A stretch of DNA of 64,000 bases from Ewingella americana. GTDB taxonomy: Bacteria; Pseudomonadota; Gammaproteobacteria; Enterobacterales; Enterobacteriaceae. The translations under genes were made by a program, and so were the position numbers. The stretch is from the NCBI RefSeq assembly GCF_006438725.1, contig NZ_RCZD01000005.1:293588-357587 (forward strand), given 5' to 3'. Below, piece by piece: positions 1 to 10,686 of this stretch. Within the stretch, counting starts at the first letter, position 1. Each line of letters opens with the position of its first letter. The notes under the pieces are model-generated. The model had not been told where the DNA came from. It did no database searches and saw only the letters and a list, made by a program, of their open reading frames with translations.

Positions 1-580
1 TTGCCTGACATCGACGCGCAAAAATACCGATCGCGGTATCAATATGCATGTGGTGACCGAGGTACAGCATATCGTGATTATGGCCGAACACCGCTTGCTT
101 GAAAGCTCTCTGGTCGCCAAGCGGCTGAGAAACATCAAGCCGCTACGTTACCCGCGCTGGTTGATGATTCTGATGGTGGCGCTTTCCTGTGCCTGTTTTT
201 GTAGACTCAACGGCGGCGGTTGGGACGCTTGTCTTGTCACACTGTTAGCCAGTGGCGTGGCGATGGCGGTGCGCCAGACTCTGACCATTCGCCAGACACA
301 CCCGCTGCTCAACTTCTGCTGTACTGCATTTGTCGCCACTTCCATTTCTGGTTTATTGCTCAAGCTGAATATGTTCAGCCATGCCTCCAGCGTGGCGATG
401 GCTGCCAGCGTTTTACTGCTGGTCCCTGGTTTCCCATTGATTAATGCCGTGGCTGATATGTTCAAAGGCCACGTGAATACCGGGTTGGCGCGCTGGACTA
501 TGGCCAGCTTATTGACGCTGGCGACCTGTATCGGCGTGGTGATGGCGATGTCGTTGTGGGGACTACAGGGATGGAAATGA
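1..580 (+). CDS. yjjP: YjjP, ThrE-family exporter subunit (5' end outside window)
   Basis: This is the larger half of the split ThrE-type inner-membrane exporter YjjP/YjjB, which family knowledge links to export of small acids such as succinate, or of threonine/serine in the fused relatives. The gene is already open at base 2 and reads [16 protein letters not shown], a close match to the middle of E. coli YjjP, so the first part of the soluble N-terminal domain is missing from the window. What remains is the end of that domain followed by about five hydrophobic helices and the conserved stretch [17 protein letters not shown]. The stop codon lies inside the start region of yjjB, so the two are translationally coupled. 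In E. coli this pair sits beside dnaT-dnaC; here it precedes folA. The identification is secure but the exact substrate is not shown by sequence. Confidence 0.95.
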   Translation, partial: CLTSTRKNTDRGINMHVVTEVQHIVIMAEHRLLESSLVAKRLRNIKPLRYPRWLMILMVALSCACFCRLNGGGWDACLVTLLASGVAMAVRQTLTIRQTHPLLNFCCTAFVATSISGLLLKLNMFSHASSVAMAASVLLLVPGFPLINAVADMFKGHVNTGLARWTMASLLTLATCIGVVMAMSLWGLQGWK

Positions 581-1041
581 GTCTGTTGTGGGCGTTGGTT
601 CAGGATATGTTGCTGGCAGCGGTGCCGGCGTTGGGCTTTGCCATGGTATTTAACGTTCCGCCACGTGCGCTGCGCTATTGTGCACTGCTGGGAGCGCTGG
701 GGCATGGTTCCCGTATGCTGATGATGCAAACAGGTTTCAATGTTGAATGGGCTTCGCTACTGGCGGCTATACTGGTGGGCGTGATTGGTATCCACTGGTC
801 GCGCTGGCTGCTGGCGCACCCCAAAGTCTTTACTGTCGCTGCCGTGATCCCGATGTTTCCCGGCATCTCAGCCTATACTGCGATGATTTCGGTGGTGGAA
901 ATTTCGCATCTTGGTTACACCGAGGTGCTGATGTCCAGCGTCATTACCAATTTCCTGAAGGCCAGCTTTATCGTCGGTGCGCTTTCGATTGGTTTATCAC
1001 TGCCTGGGCTGTGGCTGTACCGTAAACGCCCCGGGGTGTAA
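571..1041 (+). CDS. yjjB: YjjB, ThrE-family exporter subunit
   Basis: Small membrane partner of YjjP, about 156 residues, with four to five hydrophobic segments and the conserved block [20 protein letters not shown] in the middle. The two proteins together equal one fused ThrE transporter. The start is either ATG at 571, preceded by ACAGGG, or ATG at 577, which overlaps the yjjP TGA as ATGA; both are in frame and differ by two residues. E. coli YjjB is one residue longer than the product from 571, so I chose that start. Nothing resembling a strong terminator follows, and the next 354 bases contain no gene. Confidence 0.93.
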   Translation: MEMSLLWALVQDMLLAAVPALGFAMVFNVPPRALRYCALLGALGHGSRMLMMQTGFNVEWASLLAAILVGVIGIHWSRWLLAHPKVFTVAAVIPMFPGISAYTAMISVVEISHLGYTEVLMSSVITNFLKASFIVGALSIGLSLPGLWLYRKRPGV

Positions 1042-1395
1042 GCCGCACTGTACAGGGTCAGAAAACACGCATAGGCAACAGTTTAATATATCGTATTATG
1101 GGGAATATTCCCCTGTTCTGGGATGGCTTTCCGGTCATCCTCGAAGTTTTCATGAGGATAAATCACGCATTGATGAGAGCCGTCTTATATCTGTGCACAG
1201 TGTGACTATCCCTATCGACGGCTTGAGGGGCTTTCCGTATAGTGTCAGCACTTTTTCGGGTCACAATTTATCCGTCATATTTCACGTTGCACAAACGTTG
1301 TTTGAATCGGTTCCTGACCGGTTTGGCCTTCGTTTACAGCCTTCCTGCAACTCGAATTATCGAGGGTAAACTCTACATTAATACAGGGCCTCACA
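1042..1395. other. Non-coding gap between yjjB and folA
   Basis: No convincing gene is seen in these 354 bases. They contain a perfect 10-bp palindrome CTGTGCACAG at 1191-1200, enclosed by the inverted repeat AGCCGTC (1178-1184) and GACGGCT (1217-1223). Closer to folA there is a short inverted repeat CTCG/CGAG (1351-1364) between the likely -35 and -10 boxes. In E. coli the gene upstream of folA is kefC, so the arrangement differs here. The palindromes look like possible operator or RNA-hairpin sites, but I cannot assign a regulator. Confidence 0.5.
1345..1372 (+). promoter_or_regulatory. Probable folA promoter
   Basis: CTGCAA at 1345-1350 and TAAACT at 1367-1372 are separated by 16 bases and lie about 24 bases before the folA ATG. 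The E. coli folA promoter also ends in GGTAAACT, which supports the -10 assignment. An inverted repeat CTCG-aattat-CGAG fills most of the spacer. Assigned by eye; the -35 box is weak. Confidence 0.5.
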
Positions 1396-1884
1396 ATGAT
1401 TATCAGCCTGATCGCCGCACTGGCGACGGATCGCGTTATTGGCATGGAAAACGCCATGCCTTGGCATTTACCGGCTGACCTGGCTTGGTTTAAGCGCAAT
1501 ACGCTGAACAAACCGGTCATCATGGGACGCAAAACGTTCGACTCTATTGGCCGTCCTTTACCTGGCCGTTTAAATATCGTCATCAGTTCAAATCCAGGTA
1601 CCCACGATGGCGTGACCTGGGTAAGCTCCGTTGACGCGGCGATTGCTGCTGCGGGCGACGTTGAGGAAGTCATGGTGATGGGCGGTGGCCGCGTGTATGA
1701 ACAGTTCCTGGATCGTGCCGACCGTTTATATCTGACACACATTGATGCCGAAGTGGAAGGGGACACGCAATTCCCGGATTACGAACCTGATCAATGGGAA
1801 AGCACGTTCAGCGAATTCCACGATGCCGATGCGCAGAACTCTCACGGTTATTGCTTTGAAATTTTGGATCGCAACCGGGATTAA
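1396..1884 (+). CDS. folA: Dihydrofolate reductase
   Basis: Cytoplasmic enzyme that reduces dihydrofolate to tetrahydrofolate with NADPH, supplying one-carbon carriers for thymidylate, purine and methionine synthesis; it is the target of trimethoprim. The 162-residue protein spans the single DHFR domain. The substrate-binding acidic residue is Asp28 (E. coli Asp27) in PADLAWF. The Met20-loop residues [11 protein letters not shown], the NADPH-binding MGRKTF and the GGGRVYEQF segment are all present. It begins MIISLIAAL, one residue longer than E. coli MISLIAAL. The closest upstream purine-rich sequence is AGGG, about eight bases before ATG. It is monocistronic: a strong bidirectional terminator follows and apaH converges on it. 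No residue change typical of trimethoprim resistance is obvious, though that cannot be excluded by eye. Confidence 0.98.
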   Translation: MIISLIAALATDRVIGMENAMPWHLPADLAWFKRNTLNKPVIMGRKTFDSIGRPLPGRLNIVISSNPGTHDGVTWVSSVDAAIAAAGDVEEVMVMGGGRVYEQFLDRADRLYLTHIDAEVEGDTQFPDYEPDQWESTFSEFHDADAQNSHGYCFEILDRNRD

Positions 1885-1904
1885 TTCCGCAGCCTGGTCC
1901 AATC

Positions 1905-1930
1905 AAAAGGCACCTTTTCAGGTGCCTTTT
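1905..1930. terminator. Bidirectional terminator, folA / apaH
   Basis: A perfect 10-bp stem AAAAGGCACC / GGTGCCTTTT with a six-base loop TTTTCA. The A and T runs flanking the GC core allow termination of both the rightward folA transcript and the leftward apaH transcript that ends at 1956. Confidence 0.9.
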
Positions 1931-1955
1931 GCATGTCCAGAGAACGCAGAATACT

Positions 1956-2810
1956 TCAGGACGCCTTGGGTGCCTGAGCCGGCTCTTTCTCACTGTTTCG
2001 GCTGGAAGGCTGAGTAAACCAGGCCTTGTCTTCCCAACGCACCATGGTCATAACGCCACCCCAGCAACAGCCGGTATCCAGCGCGTAGACACCTTCTGGC
2101 GTACCTTTGCCTTCGAGCGATGCCCAATGACCGAAAGCAATGCTGTAGCCTGCCTGGAGGATTGGGCTTTCAATATCAAACCACGGTTTAAGCGGTCGCG
2201 GTGCGTTATCTGGCGTGTCTTTGCAGATCATATCGAGCTGACCGCTCGGGAAGCAGTAGCGCATACGCGTGAGGGCATTGGTACTGAAACGCAACCGTGC
2301 CAGGCCGCTCAGTTCTGGCGACCAGTTATTCGGCATGTCGCCATACATGGCATCGAGGAAAAGTGGGTAGGTATCGCTGCTTAATACCGCTTCCACTTCA
2401 CGTGCGCATATTTGTGCTGTTTCCAAATCCCACTGCGGCGTGATACCCGCGTGGGCCATCACCAGCTTAAGCTCTTCGTCAACCTGTAACACCGGCTGGC
2501 GTCGCAACCAGTTGATGAGCTCGTCGGCATCTTCAGCTGCGAGCAGCGGATTAAGACGATCTTTCGGTTTGTTGAAGCTGATCCCTGCATAGATGGCCAA
2601 CAGATGCAGGTCATGATTACCGAGCACCATGCGCACGGAATCCCCTAAACTGCTGACAAAACGCAGCACTTCAAGTGAGCTGGGGCCTCGCGCGACGAGA
2701 TCGCCCGTCAGCCATAAACAGTCATGCTGCGGATCAAAGTCTGCCTGCGCCAATAGCGCTTTAAGTTCATCGATACAGCCATGAACGTCACCAATAAGAT
2801 ATGTCGACAT
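1956..2810 (-). CDS. apaH: Symmetrical bis(5'-nucleosyl)-tetraphosphatase (Ap4A hydrolase)
   Basis: Metal-dependent phosphoesterase that splits diadenosine tetraphosphate into two ADP and thereby limits alarmone and cap-like Np4N levels. The 284-residue protein carries the calcineurin-type motifs GDVHG (residues 7-11), GDLVARGP (36-43) and GNHD (64-67), which supply the metal ligands and catalytic histidine. Length agrees with the family. It is the last gene of the lptD-surA-pdxA-rsmA-apaG-apaH operon and starts five bases after the apaG stop; GAGG-like bases sit within the apaG stop region as ribosome-binding site. The C-terminus, with [13 protein letters not shown], is less conserved than the rest. 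It ends just before the terminator shared with folA. Confidence 0.98.
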   Translation of the reverse strand: MSTYLIGDVHGCIDELKALLAQADFDPQHDCLWLTGDLVARGPSSLEVLRFVSSLGDSVRMVLGNHDLHLLAIYAGISFNKPKDRLNPLLAAEDADELINWLRRQPVLQVDEELKLVMAHAGITPQWDLETAQICAREVEAVLSSDTYPLFLDAMYGDMPNNWSPELSGLARLRFSTNALTRMRYCFPSGQLDMICKDTPDNAPRPLKPWFDIESPILQAGYSIAFGHWASLEGKGTPEGVYALDTGCCWGGVMTMVRWEDKAWFTQPSSRNSEKEPAQAPKAS

Positions 2811-2815
2811 GAGGA

Positions 2816-3193
2816 TTAATTAATCAGCGTTGGGATCGCGAGGCGAAAAACAGGGATAGGCACGCGGAACGGTTCACCGTTCTCTGCGACCATTTCGTAA
2901 TGACCTTCCATTGTACCCAGCGGCGTTTCAAGAACAGCACCGCTGGTATAGTGAAATTCACTACCGGGCAGAATGAGGGGTTGTTGACCCACCACACCTT
3001 CACCCTGAACTTCAGTCTGACGTCCATTACTGTTGGTTATCAGCCAGTAACGGCGGAGCAACTGCACATTGAAACGCCCCACATTGCGTATGGTAATCGT
3101 GTAAGCGAAGACAAAACGCTCTTCATCAGGTATCGACTGTGACTCTATGTAGACACTTTGCACCTGAACACTGACGCGAGGTGAATCAAGCAT
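2816..3193 (-). CDS. apaG: ApaG, Co2+/Mg2+ efflux-associated protein
   Basis: Small (125-residue) beta-sandwich protein of the ApaG/DUF525 family. E. coli mutants suggest a link to Co2+ tolerance and Mg2+ efflux, but the biochemical role is not settled. The start [13 protein letters not shown] aligns with E. coli MINSPRVCIQVQS and is preceded by GGGAG at good spacing; an in-frame upstream extension to 3235 has no conservation and is rejected. The conserved [11 protein letters not shown] and [11 protein letters not shown] segments are present. It sits between rsmA and apaH in one operon, as in E. coli. Confidence 0.96.
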   Translation of the reverse strand: MLDSPRVSVQVQSVYIESQSIPDEERFVFAYTITIRNVGRFNVQLLRRYWLITNSNGRQTEVQGEGVVGQQPLILPGSEFHYTSGAVLETPLGTMEGHYEMVAENGEPFRVPIPVFRLAIPTLIN

Positions 3194-3262
3194 GGCGTTA
3201 CTCCCTATCCCCTTCACCCTTCGATAAAATGGCAACTCGAAAGGTTTGGGTCTATGAAATTA

Positions 3263-4093
3263 TTATTCCGGCTTCGGTTCAGACGCTTTCGGCCGGGTCG
3301 ATAACCAGTTAGCCAGTTTGCAGTATTGCTCAACAGAAATGTTTTCTGCGCGCATTTGCAAATCAAGGCCGAGTTCGGTCATTTGCTCTGGTGTGAACAA
3401 GTGGCCAAGACTATTGCGCACCGTTTTACGACGCTTGTTAAAGGCATCGGTGGTCAGACGGCTCAAAATTCTGATGTCATCTACCGGGTATGGAATGGTC
3501 GCATGTGGGATCAATCGCACCACGGCTGAGTCAACTTTTGGCGCTGGTGTAAAGGATTCCGGTGGCACTTCAAGTACCGGAATAATGTTGCAGTAATACT
3601 GCGCCATAATGCTTAAACGGCCAAATGCCTTGCTGTTCGGCCCGGCAACCAGACGGTTAACCACTTCCTTTTGCAACATGAAATGCATGTCACTAATGGC
3701 ATTGGTATAAAGAAAAAGATGGAACATTAACGGGGTGGAGATGTTATACGGCAAATTACCGAACACGCGCAGCGGCTGTCCAAGCTCTTTGGAAAGCTCA
3801 CCGAAATCAACCTTCATGGCATCGGACTGGATAACCCGCAGTTTACCCTGCATCTTGGGATTATTTTCCAGACGCGCTGCTAAATCACGGTCAATCTCGA
3901 TAACTGTCATGCTGTCGAGGCGTGAAGCAACCGGCTCCGTCAATGCTGCCAGACCGGGACCGATCTCGACGACCGCCTGACCCGGCATAGGATGAATGGC
4001 CGATACAATGCTGTCGATAACAAACTGATCGGTTAAAAAGTTTTGCCCAAAACGTTTACGGGCAAAGTGGCCTTGGTGTACACGATTATTCAT
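3263..4093 (-). CDS. rsmA: 16S rRNA (adenine1518/1519-N6)-dimethyltransferase
   Basis: RsmA (KsgA) dimethylates two adjacent adenosines in the 3'-terminal helix 45 of 16S rRNA using S-adenosylmethionine, late in 30S maturation; loss causes kasugamycin resistance. The 276-residue protein has the SAM-binding EIGPG loop (residues 43-47) after the FGQNFL motif, and the catalytic NLPYN motif near residue 113. E. coli RsmA is 273 residues; the extra residues are at the C-terminal tail. The gene begins five bases after the pdxA stop and is followed by apaG after 69 bases, in the standard operon order. Confidence 0.98.
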   Translation of the reverse strand: MNNRVHQGHFARKRFGQNFLTDQFVIDSIVSAIHPMPGQAVVEIGPGLAALTEPVASRLDSMTVIEIDRDLAARLENNPKMQGKLRVIQSDAMKVDFGELSKELGQPLRVFGNLPYNISTPLMFHLFLYTNAISDMHFMLQKEVVNRLVAGPNSKAFGRLSIMAQYYCNIIPVLEVPPESFTPAPKVDSAVVRLIPHATIPYPVDDIRILSRLTTDAFNKRRKTVRNSLGHLFTPEQMTELGLDLQMRAENISVEQYCKLANWLSTRPKASEPKPE

Positions 4094-4098
4094 TGTAG

Positions 4099-5106
4099 TT
4101 ATTTATCATTACTGGTGTTTGCCATGCGAATGGCGAGATTTATTGCTGTCTTGAAACTGCCTGCATCGGCGGTGCCGGTAGCAGCAAGTTCAAGGGCGGT
4201 GCCGTGATCAACGGAGGTCCGAATAAAGGGCAGGCCGAGAGTGATATTCACTGCGCGACCGAATCCCTGATATTTTAGCACCGGAAGGCCCTGATCGTGA
4301 TACATCGATAATACGGCGTCAGCGTGTTGCAGATATTTAGGCTGGAAAAGCGTATCCGCAGGCAACGGGCCGATGAGGCTGATGCCTTGCTGACGCAGCG
4401 CTTCCAGTGCAGGAATGATGGTGTCGATCTCTTCATGCCCCATGTGGCCGCCTTCACCGGCGTGCGGATTAAGACCACACACGTAGATTTGCGGATCACG
4501 GATGCCAAATTTGGTCTGGAGATCATGATGTAAAATAGTGATCACTTCGTGCAGGCTTTGACGGGTTATCGCGGCAGGCACGGCGGAGAGTGGCAGATGC
4601 GTGGTCGCCAATGCAACGCGTAACTCTTCGGTGGCCAGCATCATCACTACGCGATCGCAGTGGCTGCGATCGGCAAAGAATTCGGTATGCCCAATAAACG
4701 GAATGCCCGCGTCATTGATAATACTTTTCTGTACCGGGCCGGTCACGAGGGCTGCAAACTCGCCTTGGATAGCACCGTCACAGGCACGGGCCAACGTTTG
4801 CACTACGTAGGCGCTGTTTGCCATGTTCAACTGGCCGGGTGTGACTGGCTCGGCGGTGGTGACGGGCAACACGGTCAGGGTACCGGCAGCCTGAGGCTGA
4901 GGTGGGACGCCTGGCTGGTAGTCGCGAAGCTGAATTTTCAGACCCAAAACAGCGGCCCGCTCAAGCAATAAAGCCGGATCTGCACACACTACCAGCTCAA
5001 CAGGCCACGCCTGCTGAGCCAGAGCAAGTACCAGATCCGGCCCAACCCCGGCTGGCTCGCCGGGGGTGATGACCACAGATTTCGTCACGGAAGTATTATT
5101 TCCCAT
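4099..5106 (-). CDS. pdxA: 4-hydroxythreonine-4-phosphate dehydrogenase
   Basis: NAD-dependent enzyme that oxidises 4-phosphohydroxy-L-threonine in pyridoxal 5'-phosphate synthesis; PdxJ then condenses the product with deoxyxylulose 5-phosphate. The 335-residue protein shows the family motifs [13 protein letters not shown] near the N-terminus, [13 protein letters not shown], and [14 protein letters not shown]. The metal-binding histidines lie in GHTEFF, in NPHAGE and in MYHDQG. The ATG at 5106 lies inside the last codons of surA, giving an 11-base overlap and likely translational coupling. An alternative GTG at 5088 would give a protein closer to the 329 residues of E. coli PdxA, so the first six residues are uncertain. 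It is followed by rsmA. Confidence 0.97.
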   Translation of the reverse strand: MGNNTSVTKSVVITPGEPAGVGPDLVLALAQQAWPVELVVCADPALLLERAAVLGLKIQLRDYQPGVPPQPQAAGTLTVLPVTTAEPVTPGQLNMANSAYVVQTLARACDGAIQGEFAALVTGPVQKSIINDAGIPFIGHTEFFADRSHCDRVVMMLATEELRVALATTHLPLSAVPAAITRQSLHEVITILHHDLQTKFGIRDPQIYVCGLNPHAGEGGHMGHEEIDTIIPALEALRQQGISLIGPLPADTLFQPKYLQHADAVLSMYHDQGLPVLKYQGFGRAVNITLGLPFIRTSVDHGTALELAATGTADAGSFKTAINLAIRMANTSNDK

Positions 5107-6391
5107 TACCGTCCATAATTTTCACGTACGCATTGGCACGCTGTTCCTGCATCCAGGTCTGAGCTTCTTCAGAGAATTTGCGGTTGAACAGCATCCGGTA
5201 CGCACGTTCTTTCTGGGCAGCATCAGTTTTATCAACCTGACGGGTGTCGAGCACTTCAATCAAGTGCCAGCCGAAGGAAGAATGTACGGGTGCACTGAGC
5301 TGGCCTTTCTTCAGGTTGATCAGCGCTTCACGGAACGCAGGATCATACATGTCAGGAGACGCCCAACCTAAATCGCCGCCCTGATTGGCAGAACCGGGAT
5401 CCTGAGAAAGCTGTTTCGCTTCATCAGCAAAATTAGCTTTACCACTGCGGATATCAGCAGCAACTTGCTCAAGTTTAGCTCTCGCCTGATCGTCCGTCAT
5501 CACCACGGAAGGTTTCAGCAGGATGTGGCGTGCATGAATTTCTGTCACTGAGACGGTTTTGTTGTCGCCACGGATATCGTTCACTTTCAGAATATGGAAG
5601 CCTACACCGGAGCGAATAGGACCAATAATCTGGCCTTTCTGCGCAGTGCTTAGTGCCTGAGCAAACAGCGACGGCAGCTCCTGCAGTTTACCCCAACCCA
5701 TGTTGCCGCCTTTCAGCGCCTGGGAGTCAGCAGAGTAGGTGATGGCCATTTTGCCGAAGTCAGCACCATTATTGAGTTCTCCCATCACTTTTTTCGCCAG
5801 TGCTTCAGTGGTATCCACCTGGTCCTGTGTCGGGTTTTCCGGCAAAGGAAGCAGGATATGGCTGAGGTTAAACTCAGCGCTGCCACCGTTTTGCGCGCCA
5901 ACCTGCTTCGCCAGTGCATCCACTTCTTGTGGCAACACCGTCACACGTCGACGAACTTCACTGTTACGGACTTCGCTGATCATCATCTCTTTGCGGATCT
6001 GGGCACGGTAAGTGCTGTAGTTCAGACCGTCATAGGCCAGACGACTGCGCATTTGATCAACGGTCAGTTTGTTTTGTGCTGCAATGCCGGCAATGGCTTT
6101 ATCAACATCTTCATCAGTCAGTTTGATGCCCATTTTATTGGCCATCTGCAACTGGATGTTATCCATGATCAAACGATCGAGGATCTGATGGCGCAGCGTG
6201 GCGTCGTCAGGCAATTGCTGATTGGCCTCTTTTGCCTGCTGTTTAACCGACTGCATCAGACTTGTGACATCACTTTCCAGGACCACGCCGTTATCGACCA
6301 CGGCGGCCACTTTATCAACCTCTTGTGGAGCTGCAAACGCGGTGCTGGCACAAAGCGTTACGCCGAGGAGAAGGGTTCTCCAGTTCTTCAT
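5096..6391 (-). CDS. surA: Periplasmic peptidyl-prolyl isomerase and OMP chaperone SurA
   Basis: Main periplasmic chaperone escorting outer-membrane proteins, LptD among them, to the BAM complex. The 431-residue precursor starts with a Sec signal peptide (basic MKNWR, hydrophobic core, likely cleavage after Ala20 in STAFA-APQE). Next comes the SurA N-terminal chaperone domain (to about 170), then two parvulin-type domains. The second, active one is recognisable around [15 protein letters not shown] and [11 protein letters not shown]. It lies directly downstream of lptD, the substrate that depends on it, with a 66-base gap, and overlaps pdxA at its 3' end. Gene order and length match other Enterobacterales. 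Confidence 0.98.
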   Translation of the reverse strand: MKNWRTLLLGVTLCASTAFAAPQEVDKVAAVVDNGVVLESDVTSLMQSVKQQAKEANQQLPDDATLRHQILDRLIMDNIQLQMANKMGIKLTDEDVDKAIAGIAAQNKLTVDQMRSRLAYDGLNYSTYRAQIRKEMMISEVRNSEVRRRVTVLPQEVDALAKQVGAQNGGSAEFNLSHILLPLPENPTQDQVDTTEALAKKVMGELNNGADFGKMAITYSADSQALKGGNMGWGKLQELPSLFAQALSTAQKGQIIGPIRSGVGFHILKVNDIRGDNKTVSVTEIHARHILLKPSVVMTDDQARAKLEQVAADIRSGKANFADEAKQLSQDPGSANQGGDLGWASPDMYDPAFREALINLKKGQLSAPVHSSFGWHLIEVLDTRQVDKTDAAQKERAYRMLFNRKFSEEAQTWMQEQRANAYVKIMDGNGK

Positions 6392-6457
6392 ACTTTTTCC
6401 ATTTGTTTAATCCGCAATTGCGGATGCAAGTTCACTGAGTTCAACATATCGTCTGGT

Positions 6458-8833
6458 TTAGAAAGCACGTTGATAAGGCAGTATGCCGCTGGCCAACATT
6501 TCATTGGTCCCGAGGCTATGATTACCGCTCAGGCCACGAAGTTCAATGTTGAATGAAATCTTGTTGTCATACTTGCTTTCGGATTTGGTTAAGTCGTAAG
6601 TCGTGATTTTACGCTCGTACCCCAAGTTAACCGCCCAACAGCAAGTATTGTATTGCAGACCCAGTAACTGATCGGCCGATTGCTGCGCTTTGATGTCGTA
6701 ATAATAGGCTCCGACAATCGCCCAACGGTCAGCGATCGGCCAGCTGGCAATCCCACCGACCTGCGAAATCCCATTCTGATAGCCAGGGTTAGTCACCTGA
6801 GGCAGCGTAGCCTGAATATACTCCGGGCTGGCATAACGGTAGCTCAACTGCACCATTTTTTCTGAATCACCGCGGTATTCCAGTACAGCATCACCAAGCG
6901 CCAGGGCGTCAAGGCGAGTGTCATACTGTGCGCCACCGCGGACACCCCAGAAATCATTGATTTTATAGTAGGAATCACCGGCCCATACCAGGCTACCGGT
7001 GTCGTCACTTTTATCCAGCGCACTGTTCTGATCGCCAGTACGTGGAGGCGTAAAGTAATAAATCTGGCCAAGAGAGGCATTGAAGCGCTCAACCAGGCCA
7101 TCATCATAAATACGCGTCGTCAAACCACTGGCTACCTGATTGGCAGAAGCGATGCGGTCCAGGCCGCTGTAGCTCTTATCGCGGAACAGGCCAGTATAGT
7201 CAGACTGTAATAACGTCGAGTCATAGGTATTGATTGAACTCTGATCACGGTAAGGGATGTAAAGGTATTGTGCCCGAGGTTCGAGGGTTTGCGTGAAACC
7301 TTGATCCCAGTCCATGGTGCGTTCAAACACCATTTTACCGTCGCTTTTGAACTCTGGCATCGTACGGTTAACCGTATTTTTCAGTTTGGAGTCTGGATTG
7401 GCAACGAAGTAAGCATCAGGAATATCCTGCTGATAATGGGTCGTCATCAATTTGACTTCATTATTCAGACTACCCAGGCTGTTGCTTAATGGCAGGCTCA
7501 GGGTTGGCTCTAAGTGTAACCGTACTGCATCAGGCTGATCCGGATTGACGTTGGTAAACTTCACAGCCTGGCTGTAGATATGAAGGTCAAACGGGCCGAG
7601 ATCATTTTTATAATAATTGACGTCGAATTGCGGCATGGCACGGTAAACGTTACCGGTGTCATAGCCACTGAATATTTGGAATTGCTTGCTGGCTAAGGTC
7701 GCATCCCAGTTTTCATTGGCATAGCCGACGCTGAATTTCTGCGCCGCATAGCCATCGGTGGTCGAGCCATATTTGGAGTCAAAATCGGTGAAGTAATAGG
7801 GGTCACTGACCTTAGTGTAGTCGACGTTAAAGCGCCAAACTTGATCCACCACGCCTGAGTGGGCCCAATAGTACATCCAGCGCTTGGTTTGATCGCTGGT
7901 GCGGCCTTCACTCTTAACGTATTCATCATCGATTTTCTTATCGTCACCGAGGTAGTCGAACTCCATCATACCGGCACCGGCAACGGTCAGGTAACGGAAT
8001 TCATTCTGCAGTTGCAGACCACGGTTACTCATGTAATTCGGCGTGATGGTGGCGTCGTAGTTAGGCGCAATGTTCCAGTAATAGGGGACAGTGACACCAA
8101 AGCCATTGTTGCTGCTGTAGTTGGCGTTCGGGATCAGGAAGCCGGAGCGACGCTTATTCCCAATAGGCAACTGCATATACGGGCTGTAAAACACTGGCAC
8201 CGGCCCGATGTGGAAACGGGCATTCCAGATCTCAGCCACTTCTTCCTGGCGGTCTTCGATGATCTGCGAGCCAACTACGCTCCAACTGTTATCACCGGGC
8301 AAGCAGGAGGTAAATGTCCCGTTATCAAGAATGGTGTAACGGTTGCTATCACGCTGCTTCATTTTATCTGCAACGCCACGCCCCTGACGGCCGACCATCT
8401 GATAATCGCCGTTTTCCACGTCGGTATCTTTGGTTGTCAGGTTCGAGAAACCTTTCGGGCCGTTGAGCTTGACTTGATTGTCATTGTATTTAACGTTACC
8501 GGTCGCCGTCACGGTGCGAGTCGGTGTGGCCTGTCCAGGGTTCGCGATCTGATTCAGCTGAACCTGGTCGGCATCAAGGGTAGCATTACCCTGCTCGACG
8601 TTAACTTTTCCGCTAAACAGGGCATTGTCCGGGTAGTTCCCGGTGGCCTGGTCAGCTTGAATATGAACGGGAAGTTTATTCGGGTCGCCGGTAACCAGCG
8701 GTTTATCATAGGTTGGAACGCCAAGCATACATTGCGCAGCGAGATCGGCGAAAGCCCCATGGCTGTATAGGGCCGTCCAGATCGTGGTGGCCAGCAGCGT
8801 GGGGAAGCGAGTTTTCAGACGTCTGTTTTTCAT
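6458..8833 (-). CDS. lptD: LPS-assembly outer-membrane protein LptD
   Basis: Outer-membrane beta-barrel that, with the lipoprotein LptE, inserts lipopolysaccharide into the outer leaflet. The 791-residue precursor has a signal peptide ending near Ala29, an N-terminal periplasmic OstA/beta-taco domain that receives LPS from LptA (about residues 50-200), and a large barrel rich in aromatic beta strands. The four cysteines needed for the interlocking disulfides are visible: Cys35 (AAQC), one in FTSCLPG, and the adjacent pair in NTCCWAV. E. coli LptD has 784 residues and the alignment is co-linear. It is the first gene of the lptD-surA-pdxA-rsmA-apaGH operon, divergent from djlA. I looked for a sigmaE promoter upstream but found no convincing match. 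Confidence 0.98.
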   Translation of the reverse strand: MKNRRLKTRFPTLLATTIWTALYSHGAFADLAAQCMLGVPTYDKPLVTGDPNKLPVHIQADQATGNYPDNALFSGKVNVEQGNATLDADQVQLNQIANPGQATPTRTVTATGNVKYNDNQVKLNGPKGFSNLTTKDTDVENGDYQMVGRQGRGVADKMKQRDSNRYTILDNGTFTSCLPGDNSWSVVGSQIIEDRQEEVAEIWNARFHIGPVPVFYSPYMQLPIGNKRRSGFLIPNANYSSNNGFGVTVPYYWNIAPNYDATITPNYMSNRGLQLQNEFRYLTVAGAGMMEFDYLGDDKKIDDEYVKSEGRTSDQTKRWMYYWAHSGVVDQVWRFNVDYTKVSDPYYFTDFDSKYGSTTDGYAAQKFSVGYANENWDATLASKQFQIFSGYDTGNVYRAMPQFDVNYYKNDLGPFDLHIYSQAVKFTNVNPDQPDAVRLHLEPTLSLPLSNSLGSLNNEVKLMTTHYQQDIPDAYFVANPDSKLKNTVNRTMPEFKSDGKMVFERTMDWDQGFTQTLEPRAQYLYIPYRDQSSINTYDSTLLQSDYTGLFRDKSYSGLDRIASANQVASGLTTRIYDDGLVERFNASLGQIYYFTPPRTGDQNSALDKSDDTGSLVWAGDSYYKINDFWGVRGGAQYDTRLDALALGDAVLEYRGDSEKMVQLSYRYASPEYIQATLPQVTNPGYQNGISQVGGIASWPIADRWAIVGAYYYDIKAQQSADQLLGLQYNTCCWAVNLGYERKITTYDLTKSESKYDNKISFNIELRGLSGNHSLGTNEMLASGILPYQRAF

Positions 8834-9015
8834 ACGTAAAATGGTGTTCCGTCATCAGAGGCATCATGCCGGCAAACGGTCAGAGACTATATCACTCGTC
8901 ATCGTTGCGCTAGTGTTAAATCCAACCGGTAATTATTGTCGCCGTTAGGCACAACGGTAAATGCCGGTTATGATAAAGCAATTTTTCGACGACGCCATGG
9001 TGAATTGAGGAGTAT

Positions 9016-9834
9016 ATGCAGTATTGGGGAAAGCTGCTCGGTCTTATGCTGGGCTTAATGTCTGGTGTGGGGTTCTGGGGAATCGTAATAGGGCTGTTGG
9101 TTGGGCATATGTTCGACAAAGCGCGCTCGGTCAAGAGCCGCGGTTATTTTGCCGATCAGCAGACAAGACAAACACTTTTTTTCCGCACCACCTTTGAGGT
9201 GATGGGGCATTTAACAAAATCGAAAGGGAGAGTGACCGAAGCCGACATTCAGATTGCCAGCCTGTATATGGACCGCATGCAATTGCATGGTGAAAACCGT
9301 AATGCGGCTCAGCGTGCTTTCCAGGTCGGCAAAGAGTCAAGCTATCCGCTGCGCGATAAAATGCGTGAATTACGCGGTGTTTGCTTCGGGCGTTTTGATT
9401 TAATCCGAACTTTTCTGGAAATTCAGATCCAGGCGGCTTTTGCCGATGGTTCATTGCATCCCAATGAACGTCAGGTGCTGTATGTCATTGCCGAAGAGTT
9501 GGGGATTTCACGCCAGCAGTTTGACCAGTTCCTTAGCATGATGGAGGGCGGTCAGCAATTTGGTGGCGGTCAGCAAGGGCACTATTCGCAAGGCGGTTAC
9601 CGTCAGGCGGCGCAAGGCCCGACGCTGGCGGATGCTTGTAAAGTGCTGGGCGTCAGCCCGTCCGATGAGGGTACGACGATCAAACGCGCCTACCGCAAGC
9701 TGATGAGTGAGCACCATCCGGACAAACTGGTGGCGAAGGGTTTGCCGCCGGAAATGATGGAAATGGCGAAGGAAAAAGCGCAGTCGATTCAGGCAGCGTA
9801 TGACTTAATTAAGAAAGAAAAAGGCTTCAAGTAG
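9016..9834 (+). CDS. djlA: Membrane-anchored DnaJ-like co-chaperone DjlA
   Basis: Type III J-domain protein of the inner membrane that stimulates DnaK; in E. coli it affects the Rcs capsule phosphorelay when overproduced. The 272-residue protein has one N-terminal transmembrane segment (about residues 6-30) with glycine repeats like the family's dimerising helix. A TerB-like central domain follows ([32 protein letters not shown]), then a Gly/Gln-rich linker ([13 protein letters not shown]), and a C-terminal J domain with HPD at residues 234-236. The start is supported by GAGGAG seven bases upstream. It diverges from lptD and ends at a strong terminator shared with rluA. Confidence 0.98.
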   Translation: MQYWGKLLGLMLGLMSGVGFWGIVIGLLVGHMFDKARSVKSRGYFADQQTRQTLFFRTTFEVMGHLTKSKGRVTEADIQIASLYMDRMQLHGENRNAAQRAFQVGKESSYPLRDKMRELRGVCFGRFDLIRTFLEIQIQAAFADGSLHPNERQVLYVIAEELGISRQQFDQFLSMMEGGQQFGGGQQGHYSQGGYRQAAQGPTLADACKVLGVSPSDEGTTIKRAYRKLMSEHHPDKLVAKGLPPEMMEMAKEKAQSIQAAYDLIKKEKGFK

Positions 9835-9860
9835 CCTTTTCGCCTCGTCTAAAAAAACCA

Positions 9861-9882
9861 AAGGCGCTGAATTCAGCGCCTT
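9861..9882. terminator. Bidirectional terminator, djlA / rluA
   Basis: Perfect 22-bp palindrome whose arms are AAGGCGCTGAA and TTCAGCGCCTT. An A-run lies to its left (AAAAAAACCA) and a T-rich stretch to its right (ATTTCGTTCTATTATTTTT), so it can end both converging transcripts. Confidence 0.88.
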
Positions 9883-9912
9883 ATTTCGTTCTATTATTTT
9901 TCGCAACTGACT

Positions 9913-10614
9913 TTAAAAGTCTGGCTCGCAGTTGAACACTAGCGGTTCATCGGTGATCGGATGATAGAACGACAGCTCCTGCGCATGCAGTTGCAAACGC
10001 GGAACCATCACCAGCGCGTCGTGCGGGGCATAAAATTTATCGCCCAGAATCGGGTGGCCGAGTGCCAGCAGATGCACACGCAACTGATGGGAACGCCCGG
10101 TGATCGGCCGCAGTCTGATCCGCGTGGTGCCGTCGTCGTCCCATGACATCACTTCATATTGCGTCAGCGCTTTTTTGCCCGTCTCGTGACACACCTTCTG
10201 TTTAGGGCGGTTGGGGTAGTCGCAAATCAGCGGCAGATCGATGATGCCGTAATCCTCCGCCATATGCCCCCAGACCCGTGCGATATAGACCTTCTTGGTT
10301 TCACGCTCGCGGAACTGGCGCTTAAGCTCACGCTCGGCTTCTTTCGTCAGTGCAGCAACCATCACGCCGCTGGTGGACATATCCAGACGATGCACGGATT
10401 CTGCATCGGGATAATCGCGCTGAATCCGTGTCATCAGGCTGTCCTGATGTTCCGCCGCTTTACCCGGCACCGACAACAATCCGCTGGGCTTATTGACCAC
10501 CATGATGTGTTCATCCTGAAACAACACCTGCAACCAGGGATCGGTTGGCGGATGATAATCTTCCAGAGGGCGGGTATTGGACGGTTGATAAGGTGCGGGC
10601 TGGTTTTCGCTCAT
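9913..10614 (-). CDS. rluA: Dual-specificity 23S rRNA/tRNA pseudouridine synthase RluA
   Basis: Converts U746 of 23S rRNA and U32 of several tRNAs to pseudouridine. The protein (233 residues from this start) has the RluA-family core with the catalytic aspartate at residue 78 in HRLDMSTSG, plus NKPSGLLSVPG and the RPITGRSHQLRVH segment. E. coli RluA has 219 residues; the extra length is a variable N-terminal tail rich in Pro and Gln before PWLQVLFQDEH. I took the ATG at 10614; an in-frame GTG at 10626 would add four residues, and neither has a clear ribosome-binding site. It follows rapA with a 72-base gap in the same orientation, as in E. coli. Confidence 0.95.
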   Translation of the reverse strand: MSENQPAPYQPSNTRPLEDYHPPTDPWLQVLFQDEHIMVVNKPSGLLSVPGKAAEHQDSLMTRIQRDYPDAESVHRLDMSTSGVMVAALTKEAERELKRQFRERETKKVYIARVWGHMAEDYGIIDLPLICDYPNRPKQKVCHETGKKALTQYEVMSWDDDGTTRIRLRPITGRSHQLRVHLLALGHPILGDKFYAPHDALVMVPRLQLHAQELSFYHPITDEPLVFNCEPDF

Positions 10615-10686
10615 AGCGGATTTCACGAGTCTGTTGTCATCAAAGTGAGAAAAGAGAGGCAGGGGAAACCTGCCTCTGTGCTGACA

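Noticed and set aside
7859-8770. 303-codon open frame on the plus strand
   Set aside because: It is antisense to lptD, has no homology I recognise and results from the codon bias of lptD.
8834-9015. sigmaE promoter for lptD
   Set aside because: E. coli lptD has one, but I found no GGAACTT-N16-TCnnA match at proper spacing in this interval.
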